45,601 bases of DNA from a bacterium (GCA_010027825.1 RGUK01000003.1:1-45601), one strand, 5' to 3'. Positions 23,574 to 29,529 are shown, numbered from the stretch's first letter. Made by a program: numbers and translations. Notes: generated from the sequence alone by a model not told the origin.

Positions 23574-23782
23574 ACCGGTATTATAGAACCCCATATAGAA
23601 AACGCCAGAAAATTTGCGCAAAAAAAATTTCCCAATATCTGAAATCTCCCTAGACTACCCTAAAAAATTTGGCATGCACCTATTAGAATTCCAACCCGCG
23701 TTCGCTATATGTATAAATTCCCGTACTATGGGATATATCCCCGTGGGGGAATCTAGAACCCCCGCCCGTTCTAGAAACCCAC
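23574..23782. other. Intergenic region with palindrome
   Basis: About 210 bp without a convincing gene. It holds the promoter for 23573 (TATAAT 23580-23585) and a perfect 8-bp palindrome TCTAGAAC (23752-23759) / GTTCTAGA (23768-23775) around a CCCCGCCC loop. A nearby GGGATATATCCC sequence and a GC-rich patch stand out in AT-rich surroundings. The plus-strand ORF here has unnatural composition and is not accepted. Confidence 0.5.
23580..23585 (-). promoter_or_regulatory. Leaderless promoter -10 box for 23573
   Basis: TATAAT, 6 nt before ATG 23573. The -35 is poor (CTGGCG region). Confidence 0.55.
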
Positions 23783-23959
23783 CTACTGTTTCAGAAGACG
23801 TACTGATGTACGATAGGTAGGCTTGAAGTCATCAGGGTAGATACTTCTGTAAGCTTTGTTAGCATAGTACCCAATACAGTACCAGATGTATAAGCTAATA
23901 CCTATACAGAGTAGCCAGGTAGTAGCTCTTATTAGTCTATCAATAGTATCTTGTCTCAT
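23783..23959 (-). CDS. Small single-span membrane protein
   Basis: 58 residues, MRQDTIDRLIRATTWLLCIG then ISLYIWYCIGYYANKAYRSI: a basic N-terminus, one transmembrane helix rich in Tyr/Trp, and a basic tail. ATG 23959 follows the upstream stop by 1 bp, so translation is probably coupled. Function unknown. Confidence 0.55.
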   Translation of the reverse strand: MRQDTIDRLIRATTWLLCIGISLYIWYCIGYYANKAYRSIYPDDFKPTYRTSVRLLKQ

Positions 23960-23960
23960 A

Positions 23961-24200
23961 TTAAGATTGGTAGGCATGTACTCCCTTATTGAAAGCATCG
24001 AGCTCTCCTTTGACGTTACTATAACTATCATTAAGAGCCTCTTGTAAGCTCATTACATAACCGGCTTGTACACTATGGATAACAGACTGAAGAGTACCTA
24101 ATGCGTAGCTATGGGCGTACGTTGCATTACCTTTCTTTTCACACAGCTCTACAATTGTCTTCACCAGCTCGTTAACCTCAATGTTGATCTTATTATTCAT
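23961..24200 (-). CDS. Early hypothetical protein, paralogue of 30033-30284
   Basis: 79 residues, all-helical. VNELVKTIVELCEKKG...ALGTLQSVIH...SLQEALNDSYSNVKGEL aligns by eye with VKELTDKIAEMCQAKY...TCGILEAMLD...TLQESINDAYDRYENEL of the protein at 30033-30284, so these are duplicates. Leaderless promoter upstream (TACAAT, 6 nt from ATG). Role unknown. Confidence 0.65.
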   Translation of the reverse strand: MNNKINIEVNELVKTIVELCEKKGNATYAHSYALGTLQSVIHSVQAGYVMSLQEALNDSYSNVKGELDAFNKGVHAYQS

Positions 24201-24206
24201 ATGATG

Positions 24207-24235
24207 ATTGTATATGGAATTGATTTGATACTCCA
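24207..24235 (-). promoter_or_regulatory. Leaderless early promoter for 24200
   Basis: TGGAGT-17 bp-TACAAT-6 nt-ATG. Weaker -35 than its relatives but identical spacing. Confidence 0.55.
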
Positions 24236-24239
24236 GCTC

Positions 24240-24422
24240 TTAGTCCCTCAGGCATTGGAGAAGGTTTCGCATCTCAAGCCTAACGAAGTTGAAGTCTTTA
24301 GACATCTTTGGATCCTGAGTGAAGTTAGCAAGCTTAGTATAATAGGCCTGGATGATCTTGGCGGCCTCGTCGACCTGCTGGTAGGTGTATCCTTCTGCGG
24401 TTTTTATGTTTTTATTTTTCAT
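24240..24422 (-). CDS. Early hypothetical protein
   Basis: 60 residues starting MKNKNIKTAEGYTYQQVDEA, helical, with FNFVRLEMRNLLQCLRD at the end. The ATG at 24422 is fixed by the promoter with TTGACT and CATAAT; the longer frame begins upstream of the transcription start. One of the MKNK family of short early genes. Function unknown. Confidence 0.65.
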   Translation of the reverse strand: MKNKNIKTAEGYTYQQVDEAAKIIQAYYTKLANFTQDPKMSKDFNFVRLEMRNLLQCLRD

Positions 24423-24428
24423 ACTCTT

Positions 24429-24457
24429 ATTATGGCTTCCTTTGTCGGAACAGTCAA
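24429..24457 (-). promoter_or_regulatory. Leaderless early promoter for 24422
   Basis: TTGACT-17 bp (begins GTTCC)-CATAAT-6 nt-ATG. Confidence 0.8.
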
Positions 24458-24466
24458 TGCTAAAGG

Positions 24467-24667
24467 CTACCAACGTACCCTGTAGCGATTGTATTGCTCA
24501 ACCGAGCAACCCTCTTCGTATTCTCCGAGCATCATGTTCTCACATTGCTGCTCACGAAGGTTCTCCAGCTCGTGATTGATCCTGGTGAGCTCTCCAAGGC
24601 CGCGCGCCTTGTTAGCCTGGGTCTCGAGTTCGTTGATTCGGTATTGGATTGTGTTCTTATTTTCCAT
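24467..24667 (-). CDS. Early coiled-coil protein
   Basis: 66 residues starting MENKNTIQYRINELETQANK, then ELTRINHELENLREQQ: a continuous coiled coil with heptad Leu/Ile, and an acidic Tyr-rich end. Function unknown; a small dimeric regulator or inhibitor is plausible. Own leaderless promoter upstream. Confidence 0.65.
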   Translation of the reverse strand: MENKNTIQYRINELETQANKARGLGELTRINHELENLREQQCENMMLGEYEEGCSVEQYNRYRVRW

Positions 24668-24673
24668 ACGATG

Positions 24674-24702
24674 ATTATGGCTCCATCGTACGGAACACTC
24701 AA
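24674..24702 (-). promoter_or_regulatory. Leaderless early promoter for 24667
   Basis: TTGAGT-17 bp (begins GTTCC)-CATAAT-6 nt-ATG. It begins 8 nt beyond the CCA end of the tRNA gene. Confidence 0.8.
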
Positions 24703-24709
24703 GCAGGAA

Positions 24710-24783
24710 ATGGTAGGCCAGGAGGGTAACGCTCCCTCTTCAATAGATTAAAAGTCTATTGCATCACTTTAATGCTTCTGACC
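24710..24783 (-). tRNA. tRNA-Lys (UUU), atypical elbow
   Basis: Full cloverleaf on the minus strand, 74 nt with encoded CCA: acceptor GGGTCAG/CTGGCCT (two G-U pairs), D stem GCAT/ATGC with loop TAAAGTG, anticodon stem ATAGA/TCTAT with loop CTTTTAA (U33, anticodon UUU, A37), variable TGAA, T stem GAGGG/CCCTC with loop AGCGTTA, A73, CCA. The D loop lacks the GG pair and position 55 is G instead of T, so default tRNA finders may score it low. All four stems pair without mismatch. Confidence 0.75.
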
Positions 24784-24791
24784 CGAAAATG

Positions 24792-24836
24792 TGAAAAGAC
24801 CTACTAGGCGCCAGCTTTCCACCTAGTAGGTCTTTT
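24792..24836. terminator. Strong intrinsic terminator
   Basis: GAAAAGACCTACTAGG / CCTAGTAGGTCTTTTC, a perfect 16-bp stem with a 13-nt loop; T-rich tracts lie on the plus side and U-rich stem ends on the minus side. It separates the gene pair 25533-24891 from the tRNA-Lys gene. Confidence 0.88.
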
Positions 24837-24890
24837 CGTTTTTTCTTTTCGTTTGGCTGGCTTTAAGGTACCCCCTCTCGGGGTTGATTC

Positions 24891-25163
24891 TTACGAGACT
24901 CGCGTCATCCTGATCCCGCTCTTCATCCGATGCTGACTATAGCGACGGCCTTCGTTAGCAAGGATGGTAAGCATTCCACCAGAGACACTCTTACGCTTAC
25001 GGTTGGTGGTGAAGAAGAATGACTCACCGACTGTCAGCTTACGCAGCTGAGCGGTCGTGCTGTAGTTACGCTTCCGGCGCATCCGACGCTTTGGTGTCTT
25101 CGTGATGATCGGGGTAGCAGCTACAGGAGCTGGCTTGAAGAGGTTGGCGATGAATTTAAACAT
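24891..25163 (-). CDS. Small very basic hypothetical protein
   Basis: 90 residues from ATG 25163: a hydrophobic N-terminal helix (MFKFIANLFKPAPVAATPII), then a highly basic segment (KTPKRRMRRKRNYSTTAQLR) and a Ser/Gly/Arg-rich C-terminus. DNA or RNA binding is likely from composition. GC content is higher than in neighbours. The upstream gene stops 2 bp before. The longer frame extends antisense-free but overlaps the upstream gene fully, so is rejected. Confidence 0.6.
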   Translation of the reverse strand: MFKFIANLFKPAPVAATPIITKTPKRRMRRKRNYSTTAQLRKLTVGESFFFTTNRKRKSVSGGMLTILANEGRRYSQHRMKSGIRMTRVS

Positions 25164-25164
25164 C

Positions 25165-25533
25165 TTACTTAGCGCTCTTGGTCTTGCCGTTGAAGCGGAG
25201 GATGGTCTCCGCGGAGAGCTCAGCGATCGGAGACTCGAACGTCGATCCGAGAATGCCCTGGGTCTCTGCGACAGTCTTACCAGAACGGAGGAGCTTGGCG
25301 ACCTCGCGGCTGACATAATGCTTGGTGATATCCTCAACCGAGCAGCTACGCTGGTCAGCCTTCTTCGAAAGGTAAGCGGCGTTGGTATAGCGTCCGACAC
25401 CGGTCACCTGGCAGACGAGCTTCGGAGTAATAACCTTGGCGGTCTTAGGCTGCGCACTTTGAGTGGTCTTGCGCTTAACCTGGCTCTTAGGAGCCACTGT
25501 TGGGGTTTCGACTGATGTAGTCATATTGTTCAT
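25165..25533 (-). CDS. Early hypothetical protein
   Basis: 122 residues. The first 45 are Thr/Val/Lys/Pro-rich and disordered; residues 45-122 (GVGRYTNAAYLSKKADQRSC then EVAKLLRSGKTVAETQGILG) look like a compact helical domain, perhaps helix-turn-helix-like. Leaderless promoter with CATACT 5 nt before ATG. Codons are GC-rich compared with nearby genes, which may reflect high expression or a different origin. Confidence 0.65.
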   Translation of the reverse strand: MNNMTTSVETPTVAPKSQVKRKTTQSAQPKTAKVITPKLVCQVTGVGRYTNAAYLSKKADQRSCSVEDITKHYVSREVAKLLRSGKTVAETQGILGSTFESPIAELSAETILRFNGKTKSAK

Positions 25534-25538
25534 GTTTA

Positions 25539-25567
25539 AGTATGGCTGAATATATCCGGACCGGCAA
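25539..25567 (-). promoter_or_regulatory. Leaderless early promoter for 25533
   Basis: TTGCCG-17 bp (begins GTCC)-CATACT-5 nt-ATG. Confidence 0.7.
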
Positions 25568-25570
25568 GAT

Positions 25571-25750
25571 TTATTTTGAGGAACGGGTTACGGCAAACGC
25601 TTGAGCTGCATTAATAATCAGCGACACGCAGATGATGTAGAAGTAGTAGAAGGGTGCTGGGTTATGATCAATCAAGGACAATACCAGATGACCGCAGATA
25701 ATGATGTTAACGACGTTGGCAATAGTTGCCGCGATTTCGAGTTTAGACAT
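25571..25750 (-). CDS. Small two-span membrane protein
   Basis: 59 residues from ATG 25750, MSKLEIAATIANVVNIIICG then a second hydrophobic segment (FYYFYIICVSLIINAAQAFA). It follows the gene at 25767 by 16 bp and shares its promoter. An earlier ATG at 25789 would overlap that gene. Function unknown. Confidence 0.55.
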   Translation of the reverse strand: MSKLEIAATIANVVNIIICGHLVLSLIDHNPAPFYYFYIICVSLIINAAQAFAVTRSSK

Positions 25751-25766
25751 GTTGTTTTGTTTGGGG

Positions 25767-25937
25767 TTATGACCAGAGCTTGTACTCATAGTCGGTGATT
25801 CTGTTTGTGTCCTGGAGGCTCTGTACCCAGCTTGAGTGTGTGGTGCGGAGTATGGCCTCCAGGACGGGTGATGGCTTGCGGTTACGTATGAAAATGTTTG
25901 TAATGATTTCTAGAACGAATTGTACTTTATTTTTCAT
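25767..25937 (-). CDS. Early hypothetical protein
   Basis: 56 residues from ATG 25937: MKNKVQFVLEIITNIFIRNR then KPSPVLEAILRTTHSSWVQS. Helical, basic in the first half. A leaderless promoter fixes the start; a frame extending 40 residues upstream is rejected. Belongs to the MKNK group. Confidence 0.65.
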   Translation of the reverse strand: MKNKVQFVLEIITNIFIRNRKPSPVLEAILRTTHSSWVQSLQDTNRITDYEYKLWS

Positions 25938-25943
25938 ACGTTC

Positions 25944-25972
25944 AGTATACGAAAAATTTAAGGGAGATGCAA
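25944..25972 (-). promoter_or_regulatory. Leaderless early promoter for 25937
   Basis: TTGCAT-17 bp-TATACT-6 nt-ATG. It sits directly after the T-run of the stem element at 25974-26056. Confidence 0.8.
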
Positions 25973-25973
25973 G

Positions 25974-26056
25974 AATAAAAACCTCCAAGCAGCAAGTATC
26001 TGTCATGATTACTAAACTCTTGGTGATATGTACCAATGAGCAGCTGCTTGGAGGCA
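25974..26056 (-). ncRNA. Candidate structured RNA / extended terminator
   Basis: On the minus strand a perfect 12-bp outer stem (CCTCCAAGCAGC 26054-26043 with GCTGCTTGGAGG 25993-25982) encloses about 49 nt, including a hairpin TTGGT-ACATATC-ACCAA, and is followed by TTTTTATT. Layout matches the elements at 18171 and 27251. I find no clear promoter at its 5' side, where the HNH gene begins 15 nt away, so the original promoter may have been displaced. It may be only a terminator. Confidence 0.45.
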
Positions 26057-26081
26057 TAAATAATTAAGTCATGATTACTAA
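26002..26081 (+). repeat. 14-bp direct repeat at the 5' edge of the HNH gene
   Basis: GTCATGATTACTAA occurs at 26002-26015, inside the stem element, and again at 26068-26081, where it forms the first codons of the HNH gene. It may be a footprint of insertion or local duplication. Confidence 0.55.
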
Positions 26082-26598
26082 TAACTCTACTCGAAAACCC
26101 TATAGACGCAAGGATTACGAAAGCTTCAAAGCCAGGCATGGTGAAGAAGATGTAAAAAGAAAGATGCGTGAATACTATCTTAAGCACAAAGCGCTTAAGC
26201 GAGATAGAATACGTGAGCGATATTATGAGTATATGGAACGGTCACCAGATGCAAAAATAAAACTTCGACTTAGGTCAAGGATAATAGGTGCTCTTAAGAG
26301 CGCTGGTACGAGAAAGAATAAAAAGACTACTGAGTTACTAGGATGCGACATTATGACAGCTCGGAAACATATCGAAGCTCAATTTAAAGAGGGCATGTCT
26401 TGGGATAATTATGCAAACAATACCTGGCATATTGACCATATCAGACCTTGTGCTTCGTTTGATTTAACAGATCCAGAACAGCAAAAGCAATGCTTTCACT
26501 ATACCAATTTACAACCATTATGGGCTTGGGAGAATGATTCAAAAGGATCGTTTTATAACGGTATCAGACATCGATACAATAAGGGGCCGGAAGTCTGA
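26071..26598 (+). CDS. HNH endonuclease, probably homing
   Basis: 175 residues: a Lys/Arg-rich helical N-terminus (about 10-75) for DNA contact, then an HNH core with TWHIDHIRPCASFDL (118-132, His120/Asp122/His123), QQKQCFHYTNLQPLW and N-rich end. This is a free-standing nuclease typical of phage genomes. It lies against the direction of the surrounding minus-strand genes, and its last codons coincide with the terminator of the gene at 26634, so it looks inserted into a terminator. CATAAATA lies 8 nt upstream. Paralogue at 27421-28116. Confidence 0.85.
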   Translation: MITNNSTRKPYRRKDYESFKARHGEEDVKRKMREYYLKHKALKRDRIRERYYEYMERSPDAKIKLRLRSRIIGALKSAGTRKNKKTTELLGCDIMTARKHIEAQFKEGMSWDNYANNTWHIDHIRPCASFDLTDPEQQKQCFHYTNLQPLWAWENDSKGSFYNGIRHRYNKGPEV

Positions 26599-26610
26599 AC
26601 TCCCGACCCC
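26583..26610 (-). terminator. Terminator-like hairpin
   Basis: On the minus strand GGGGTCGGGAGT-TCAG-ACTTCCGGCCCC forms a 12-bp stem with two G-U pairs, followed by TTATTGT, about 23 nt after the stop of the gene at 26634. Confidence 0.6.
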
Positions 26611-26633
26611 TCCGCGTTGTCCCAGAAGATATT

Positions 26634-26858
26634 TTAGTCGATAGCGAGCTTGTGATCGTCAAGAAGCTTATGGATGGTACCGTTCTCACTTTCAATGCAA
26701 TATTGATTCCAAAGATAGAGATAGGGATTATTGTTGTCGGATGCACTGCATCCGACATTCAAGATATGATTGCGTACCTTAGGAGGGAGTGACAGGATTG
26801 AATCGATGAAGGCATCGTAGTAATTTCCGTCGACTTGTTCTTGGTTCTTATTTTTCAT
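26634..26858 (-). CDS. Early hypothetical protein
   Basis: 74 residues starting MKNKNQEQVDGNYYDAFIDS, with LPPKVRNHILNVG and an Asn-rich turn, ending LLDDHKLAID. Mixed helical, acidic. Not recognised. Typical leaderless promoter with TATACT. Confidence 0.65.
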   Translation of the reverse strand: MKNKNQEQVDGNYYDAFIDSILSLPPKVRNHILNVGCSASDNNNPYLYLWNQYCIESENGTIHKLLDDHKLAID

Positions 26859-26864
26859 ACGTTC

Positions 26865-26893
26865 AGTATAATGTCTCTTGGTTGGAACTTCAA
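26865..26893 (-). promoter_or_regulatory. Leaderless early promoter for 26858
   Basis: TTGAAG-17 bp (begins TTCC)-TATACT-GAACGT-ATG. It starts 4 nt before the stop of the upstream gene region at 26897. Confidence 0.82.
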
Positions 26894-26896
26894 GCT

Positions 26897-27061
26897 TTAT
26901 CGGGTCAAAGACTCTGCGTCAATCAATCGCTGTTCGCGAAAGCCACGGAGGGCGTAGATTGCATCACCGAGTGTATCAATGGTCAATCGAAGAGCCTTCT
27001 TCAGGTCTTCAATCTCCATGTGGAGGGCTTCGATTTCGGGGTGAATGTCCTTATTTGTCAT
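26897..27061 (-). CDS. Early coiled-coil hypothetical protein
   Basis: 54 residues from ATG 27061: MTNKDIHPEIEALHMEIEDL then KKALRLTIDTLGDAIYALRG. Heptad-like helices throughout; too short for default ORF cutoffs. Start fixed by a CATAAT box 6 nt upstream. Function unknown. Confidence 0.62.
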   Translation of the reverse strand: MTNKDIHPEIEALHMEIEDLKKALRLTIDTLGDAIYALRGFREQRLIDAESLTR

Positions 27062-27067
27062 ACGATG

Positions 27068-27096
27068 ATTATGGTTGAACTCTCAGGCGAACGCAA
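27068..27096 (-). promoter_or_regulatory. Leaderless early promoter for 27061
   Basis: TTGCGT-17 bp-CATAAT-6 nt-ATG; overlaps the last codons of the upstream gene (27083). Confidence 0.78.
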
Positions 27097-27214
27097 GCTT
27101 GAAGGCTTTACGGTTATAAGCTTTCTTGTTCTTGAAGCTCTTCTGAAGCGGTGCCCAGGGCTGTCGTGCCTTAATCTGCTCCTTTAATTCGATTTTGAAT
27201 GTCTTAATTTTCAT
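27083..27214 (-). CDS. Early basic hypothetical protein
   Basis: 43 residues: MKIKTFKIELKEQIKARQPW then APLQKSFKNKKAYNRKAFKL. Very basic, short strand plus helices. Start fixed by the promoter with CATAAT. Its end contains the -35 box of the next promoter, showing how compressed this region is. Confidence 0.6.
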   Translation of the reverse strand: MKIKTFKIELKEQIKARQPWAPLQKSFKNKKAYNRKAFKLAFA

Positions 27215-27220
27215 ACAATT

Positions 27221-27249
27221 ATTATGATCGCGTTTAAAGGAACATTCAA
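27221..27249 (-). promoter_or_regulatory. Leaderless early promoter for 27214
   Basis: TTGAAT-17 bp (begins GTTCC)-CATAAT-6 nt-ATG. Confidence 0.8.
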
Positions 27250-27250
27250 G

Positions 27251-27330
27251 AAGAAAAAGCGGTCTAGGTATTGTAATGTGGCATAAGTGCCCGTCCGGAG
27301 CTCTCCTCCGACACTATTCCAAGACCGCTT
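27251..27330 (-). ncRNA. Candidate small RNA from an early promoter
   Basis: The promoter at 27337-27365 predicts a start at 27330, precisely the first base of a 9-10 bp outer stem, AAGCGGTCT (27330-27322) with AGACCGCTT (27265-27257). The 55-nt interior carries a CGGAG...CTCCG hairpin and a GTGGCATAAGTGCCC-type segment. The 3' side runs into TTTTTCTTCTT. No ORF starts here. Predicted length about 80 nt. Confidence 0.6.
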
Positions 27331-27336
27331 TATAAA

Positions 27337-27365
27337 ATGTTAGTAAGTATCTTCGGACTCTGCAA
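27337..27365 (-). promoter_or_regulatory. Early promoter without start codon
   Basis: TTGCAG-17 bp (begins AGTCC)-TAACAT, followed 6 nt later by the first stem base of the candidate RNA instead of ATG. Confidence 0.65.
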
Positions 27366-27420
27366 GCTTGGAGTTGTAATACTCTTGAAAGAATTCACTG
27401 TTGACCATAAATATATTAAT

Positions 27421-28116
27421 ATGAACAAGGACAGTTATAACAAACAATATTATGAACTCAACAAAGATAAAATCAAGCAAAGAGTTAAAGAATGGAGAAA
27501 TCAAAACAAAGAACAATCAAACGACTATCTACGAAAATATAGGGAAGAAAATAAAGAAAGAATTAAACAATATCATGATATATACAATGTAACAAACAGT
27601 GAAAAAAATAAAGCTGCAGCAAGCAGGTATTATGACGCAAACAGAGAGAAATGTATTGAAAGGGCGAAAACGAGATACAAAGAAAAGAAAGATGTTATTA
27701 AGATTAAAGGAAGAGAACGATACGCTTTAAAGAAACGAGAATTGAATAAAAAGAATCTAGATTGGCAGAGAAAGCAATGGAAGACTAATCCAGACTATCG
27801 GTTGAGATACTTTCTTCGAGGAAGGTTATATAATGCATTAAACGTTCAGTCAGTTAAAAAGTGTATGAAAACATTTGAATTAATCGGGTGCTCAATCGAT
27901 TATCTCAAAAAGCATCTTGAACTGCAGTTTACCGAAGGTATGTGCTGGGAGAATTATGGATACAGAGGATGGCATATAGATCACATTAAACCTTGCAATA
28001 CTTTTGACCTTTCCAATACCGATCAACAAAAGCAATGCTTCCATTATACCAATCTTCGACCATTATGGAGTAGAGATAATTTATCAAGACCGAAGGATGG
28101 AAGTGATCTATTTTGA
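27421..28116 (+). CDS. HNH endonuclease, probably homing
   Basis: 231 residues from ATG 27421 (CATAAATA 7 nt upstream; a frame extending 28 residues earlier is only read-through). The first 140 residues are a Lys/Glu/Arg/Tyr-rich helical repeat (EWRNQNKEQSNDYLRKYREE and similar), probably DNA-binding. The C-terminus has the HNH core GWHIDHIKPCNTFDL, then QQKQCFHYTNLRPLW. Clearly paralogous to the HNH gene at 26071. It is plus-strand in a minus-strand gene block and overlaps the stop of 28108 by 9 bp. Confidence 0.87.
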   Translation: MNKDSYNKQYYELNKDKIKQRVKEWRNQNKEQSNDYLRKYREENKERIKQYHDIYNVTNSEKNKAAASRYYDANREKCIERAKTRYKEKKDVIKIKGRERYALKKRELNKKNLDWQRKQWKTNPDYRLRYFLRGRLYNALNVQSVKKCMKTFELIGCSIDYLKKHLELQFTEGMCWENYGYRGWHIDHIKPCNTFDLSNTDQQKQCFHYTNLRPLWSRDNLSRPKDGSDLF

Positions 28117-28299
28117 TAATTTATGGAGATAGTAGCTAGCAAAAAATCCTTCTTCGAAGAGATAAGCCTCGAGGGCTAGAAGATCATCCTGATCGAAGGC
28201 CTTCTCGTCCTCCGGGATAGCAATAAGCTCGTTCTGATCATTGTGCCAAACTGCCCATCCGCGTCCTTTGAATTTAATATAGAGTGCTGTGTCTTTCAT
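28108..28299 (-). CDS. Small hypothetical protein
   Basis: 63 residues, MKDTALYIKFKGRGWAVWHN then an acidic helical half ending FFASYYLHKLSK. Beta-strands first, helix second. Not recognised. It follows the tRNA gene by 28 bp and may be on the same transcript. Confidence 0.6.
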   Translation of the reverse strand: MKDTALYIKFKGRGWAVWHNDQNELIAIPEDEKAFDQDDLLALEAYLFEEGFFASYYLHKLSK

Positions 28300-28327
28300 T
28301 GTAGTTGTTGTTGTGTTGTTTTTTAAG

Positions 28328-28404
28328 TGGTGGGCCGGATCGGAGTTGCACCGATAGTCTCTACCGTTATGAGCAGTGTGTTTTAACTGTTAAACTACCA
28401 GCCC
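28328..28404 (-). tRNA. tRNA with CAU anticodon (Met or lysidine-type Ile), atypical elbow
   Basis: 77-nt cloverleaf on the minus strand with encoded CCA: acceptor GGGCTGG/CCGGCCC, D stem GTTT/AAAC with loop AACAGTTA, anticodon arm CACTG-CTCATAA-CGGTA (one C-A mismatch at the top pair), variable GAGACT, T stem ATCGG/CCGAT with loop TGCAACT, A73. Normal tRNAs have GG at 18-19 and T at 55; here they read AG and G. Met versus Ile2 cannot be decided from sequence alone; a fully paired acceptor stem argues against an initiator. Confidence 0.85.
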
Positions 28405-28419
28405 GAAAATGTTTCTATC

Positions 28420-28881
28420 TTATGCTGCCTCCTTTAGAGCACAGTAGCAGTTGTCGAAGAACGTGCACCCATCACACTTCTTAGCATGATCTAGATAGTA
28501 GCTGGGTGATGCGCAGATGCCACTCTTCGTCATTCCTTCGATAATATCGGGTGCGTCCTTGAGAAAGACATCCCGGGGAATGAAAGGCTTGATCTGAGGG
28601 ATAGGTAGCTCCTTTTTAGATTCCTTCTCCTTACGCTTAATGAACCTAACTGAGATCTTTTTCTCCTTCTTAGGCTTAGAAGCGCTCACACATGAACGGC
28701 AAGTAAAGGTCTCAAGAAGTGATTCAATCGATCCGAACTTCGCAATCTTTCCTAGCAGGTTAGATCCAAAGCAAGTGATGAGAGTATTGCAGCTATTGCA
28801 CTCAATCTTCTTACCGTAAAGCTCTCCAGTCTTCTTGAACTTTGCGATGTTGTCTTTGTCGGTTGTTATCTTATTTTTCAT
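28420..28881 (-). CDS. Cys-rich zinc-binding-like early protein
   Basis: 153 residues. A first metal site is likely from CNSC (about 29-32) and CRSC (about 61-64), a second from the C-terminal cluster CDGCTFFDNCYC plus a Cys 17 residues before it. The middle is Lys/Glu-rich and flexible. The arrangement suits a nucleic-acid-binding or transcription-modulating protein. Starts MKNK with a canonical leaderless promoter. Confidence 0.68.
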   Translation of the reverse strand: MKNKITTDKDNIAKFKKTGELYGKKIECNSCNTLITCFGSNLLGKIAKFGSIESLLETFTCRSCVSASKPKKEKKISVRFIKRKEKESKKELPIPQIKPFIPRDVFLKDAPDIIEGMTKSGICASPSYYLDHAKKCDGCTFFDNCYCALKEAA

Positions 28882-28887
28882 ACGTTC

Positions 28888-28916
28888 ATTATGGCTGCTG
28901 GATTCGGAACTTGCAA
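28888..28916 (-). promoter_or_regulatory. Leaderless early promoter for 28881
   Basis: TTGCAA-17 bp (begins GTTCC)-CATAAT-GAACGT-ATG. Confidence 0.82.
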
Positions 28917-29009
28917 GCTATTCGGAATGTATTTTGCTCTCCGATTCGCCGTGCTGGTGGTATTGGTTGGCAATTCAAACGCGTTGTCCCAAGGGCTCCC
29001 TAGGGGATT

Positions 29010-29225
29010 CTATGATTTGTCCGTAGCTTTCAGCAGCATCTCCTCTGCTGCACGTGCCTCTGAGGCTTCTTTAAGCTCGGAATAGTTCTTCATTACAAAG
29101 AGATACTCTTCCTTAGTGAGTCCGGACGCCAATCGCGCCTGCGGGCTAAACATATTGTAAACGCCTGAGGTACGAATGATTTCGTAGGACTTAAACTGAT
29201 TGATTTGTTTCTTTGTGTAGTCCAT
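29010..29225 (-). CDS. Small phage protein of unknown function
   Basis: 71 residues: MDYTKKQINQFKSYEIIRTS, GVYNMFSPQARLASGLTKEE, YLFVMKNYSELK. I recall this order from several unrelated phage genomes without a function. The start lies 2 bp after the stop of the gene at 29228, so it is the second gene of a two-gene operon. Confidence 0.65.
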   Translation of the reverse strand: MDYTKKQINQFKSYEIIRTSGVYNMFSPQARLASGLTKEEYLFVMKNYSELKEASEARAAEEMLLKATDKS

Positions 29226-29227
29226 GA

Positions 29228-29491
29228 TTAAGCGATTGCTGCAGCTGACTTCTGGTTAAAGGCTTCAGCTCGGTCCTGGATTCCAACCAGTTCACCGACA
29301 ATATTCTCGAGTTTAGTAATCTTCTGCCCGATAAAAGGATCATCAGATCTGAGCACCTTATGAAGACACTTCACAACGTCTTCAATCTCTTCTAACGTGT
29401 AAAAAATGTGCATGGATTTGTCATCCTCTTCCATAGAGTTAATGTCAGCAGCACGCAAGCGGTTTTGGAATTGGTTTGGCTTATTTATCAT
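29228..29491 (-). CDS. Early hypothetical protein
   Basis: 87 residues, all-helical and acidic: YTLEEIEDVVKCLHKVLRSD then KITKLENIVGELVGIQDRAE. Ends in an Ala-rich tail. No family recognised. First gene of a two-gene operon with its own leaderless promoter. Confidence 0.65.
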   Translation of the reverse strand: MINKPNQFQNRLRAADINSMEEDDKSMHIFYTLEEIEDVVKCLHKVLRSDDPFIGQKITKLENIVGELVGIQDRAEAFNQKSAAAIA

Positions 29492-29497
29492 ACAAGT

Positions 29498-29526
29498 ATT
29501 ATGAATGCTTCTGTTGGAACGTTCAA
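29498..29526 (-). promoter_or_regulatory. Leaderless early promoter for 29491
   Basis: TTGAAC-17 bp (begins GTTCC)-CATAAT-6 nt-ATG. Confidence 0.8.
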
Positions 29527-29529
29527 GCT

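Noticed and set aside
23614..23820. Plus-strand ORF of 68 codons
   Set aside because: Spans palindromic non-coding sequence and the end of a minus-strand gene; no promoter or family resemblance.
24731..24770. Plus-strand reading of the 24710-24783 element as a tRNA with AAA anticodon
   Set aside because: Only the minus strand gives a complete cloverleaf with CCA and a U33/A37 anticodon loop (UUU).
25102..25515. Plus-strand ORF of 137 codons
   Set aside because: Antisense to two well-supported minus genes with their own leaderless promoter and coupled spacing.
25795..26067. Plus-strand ORF of 90 codons
   Set aside because: Overlaps the gene at 25767, its promoter and the stem element; no start signal.
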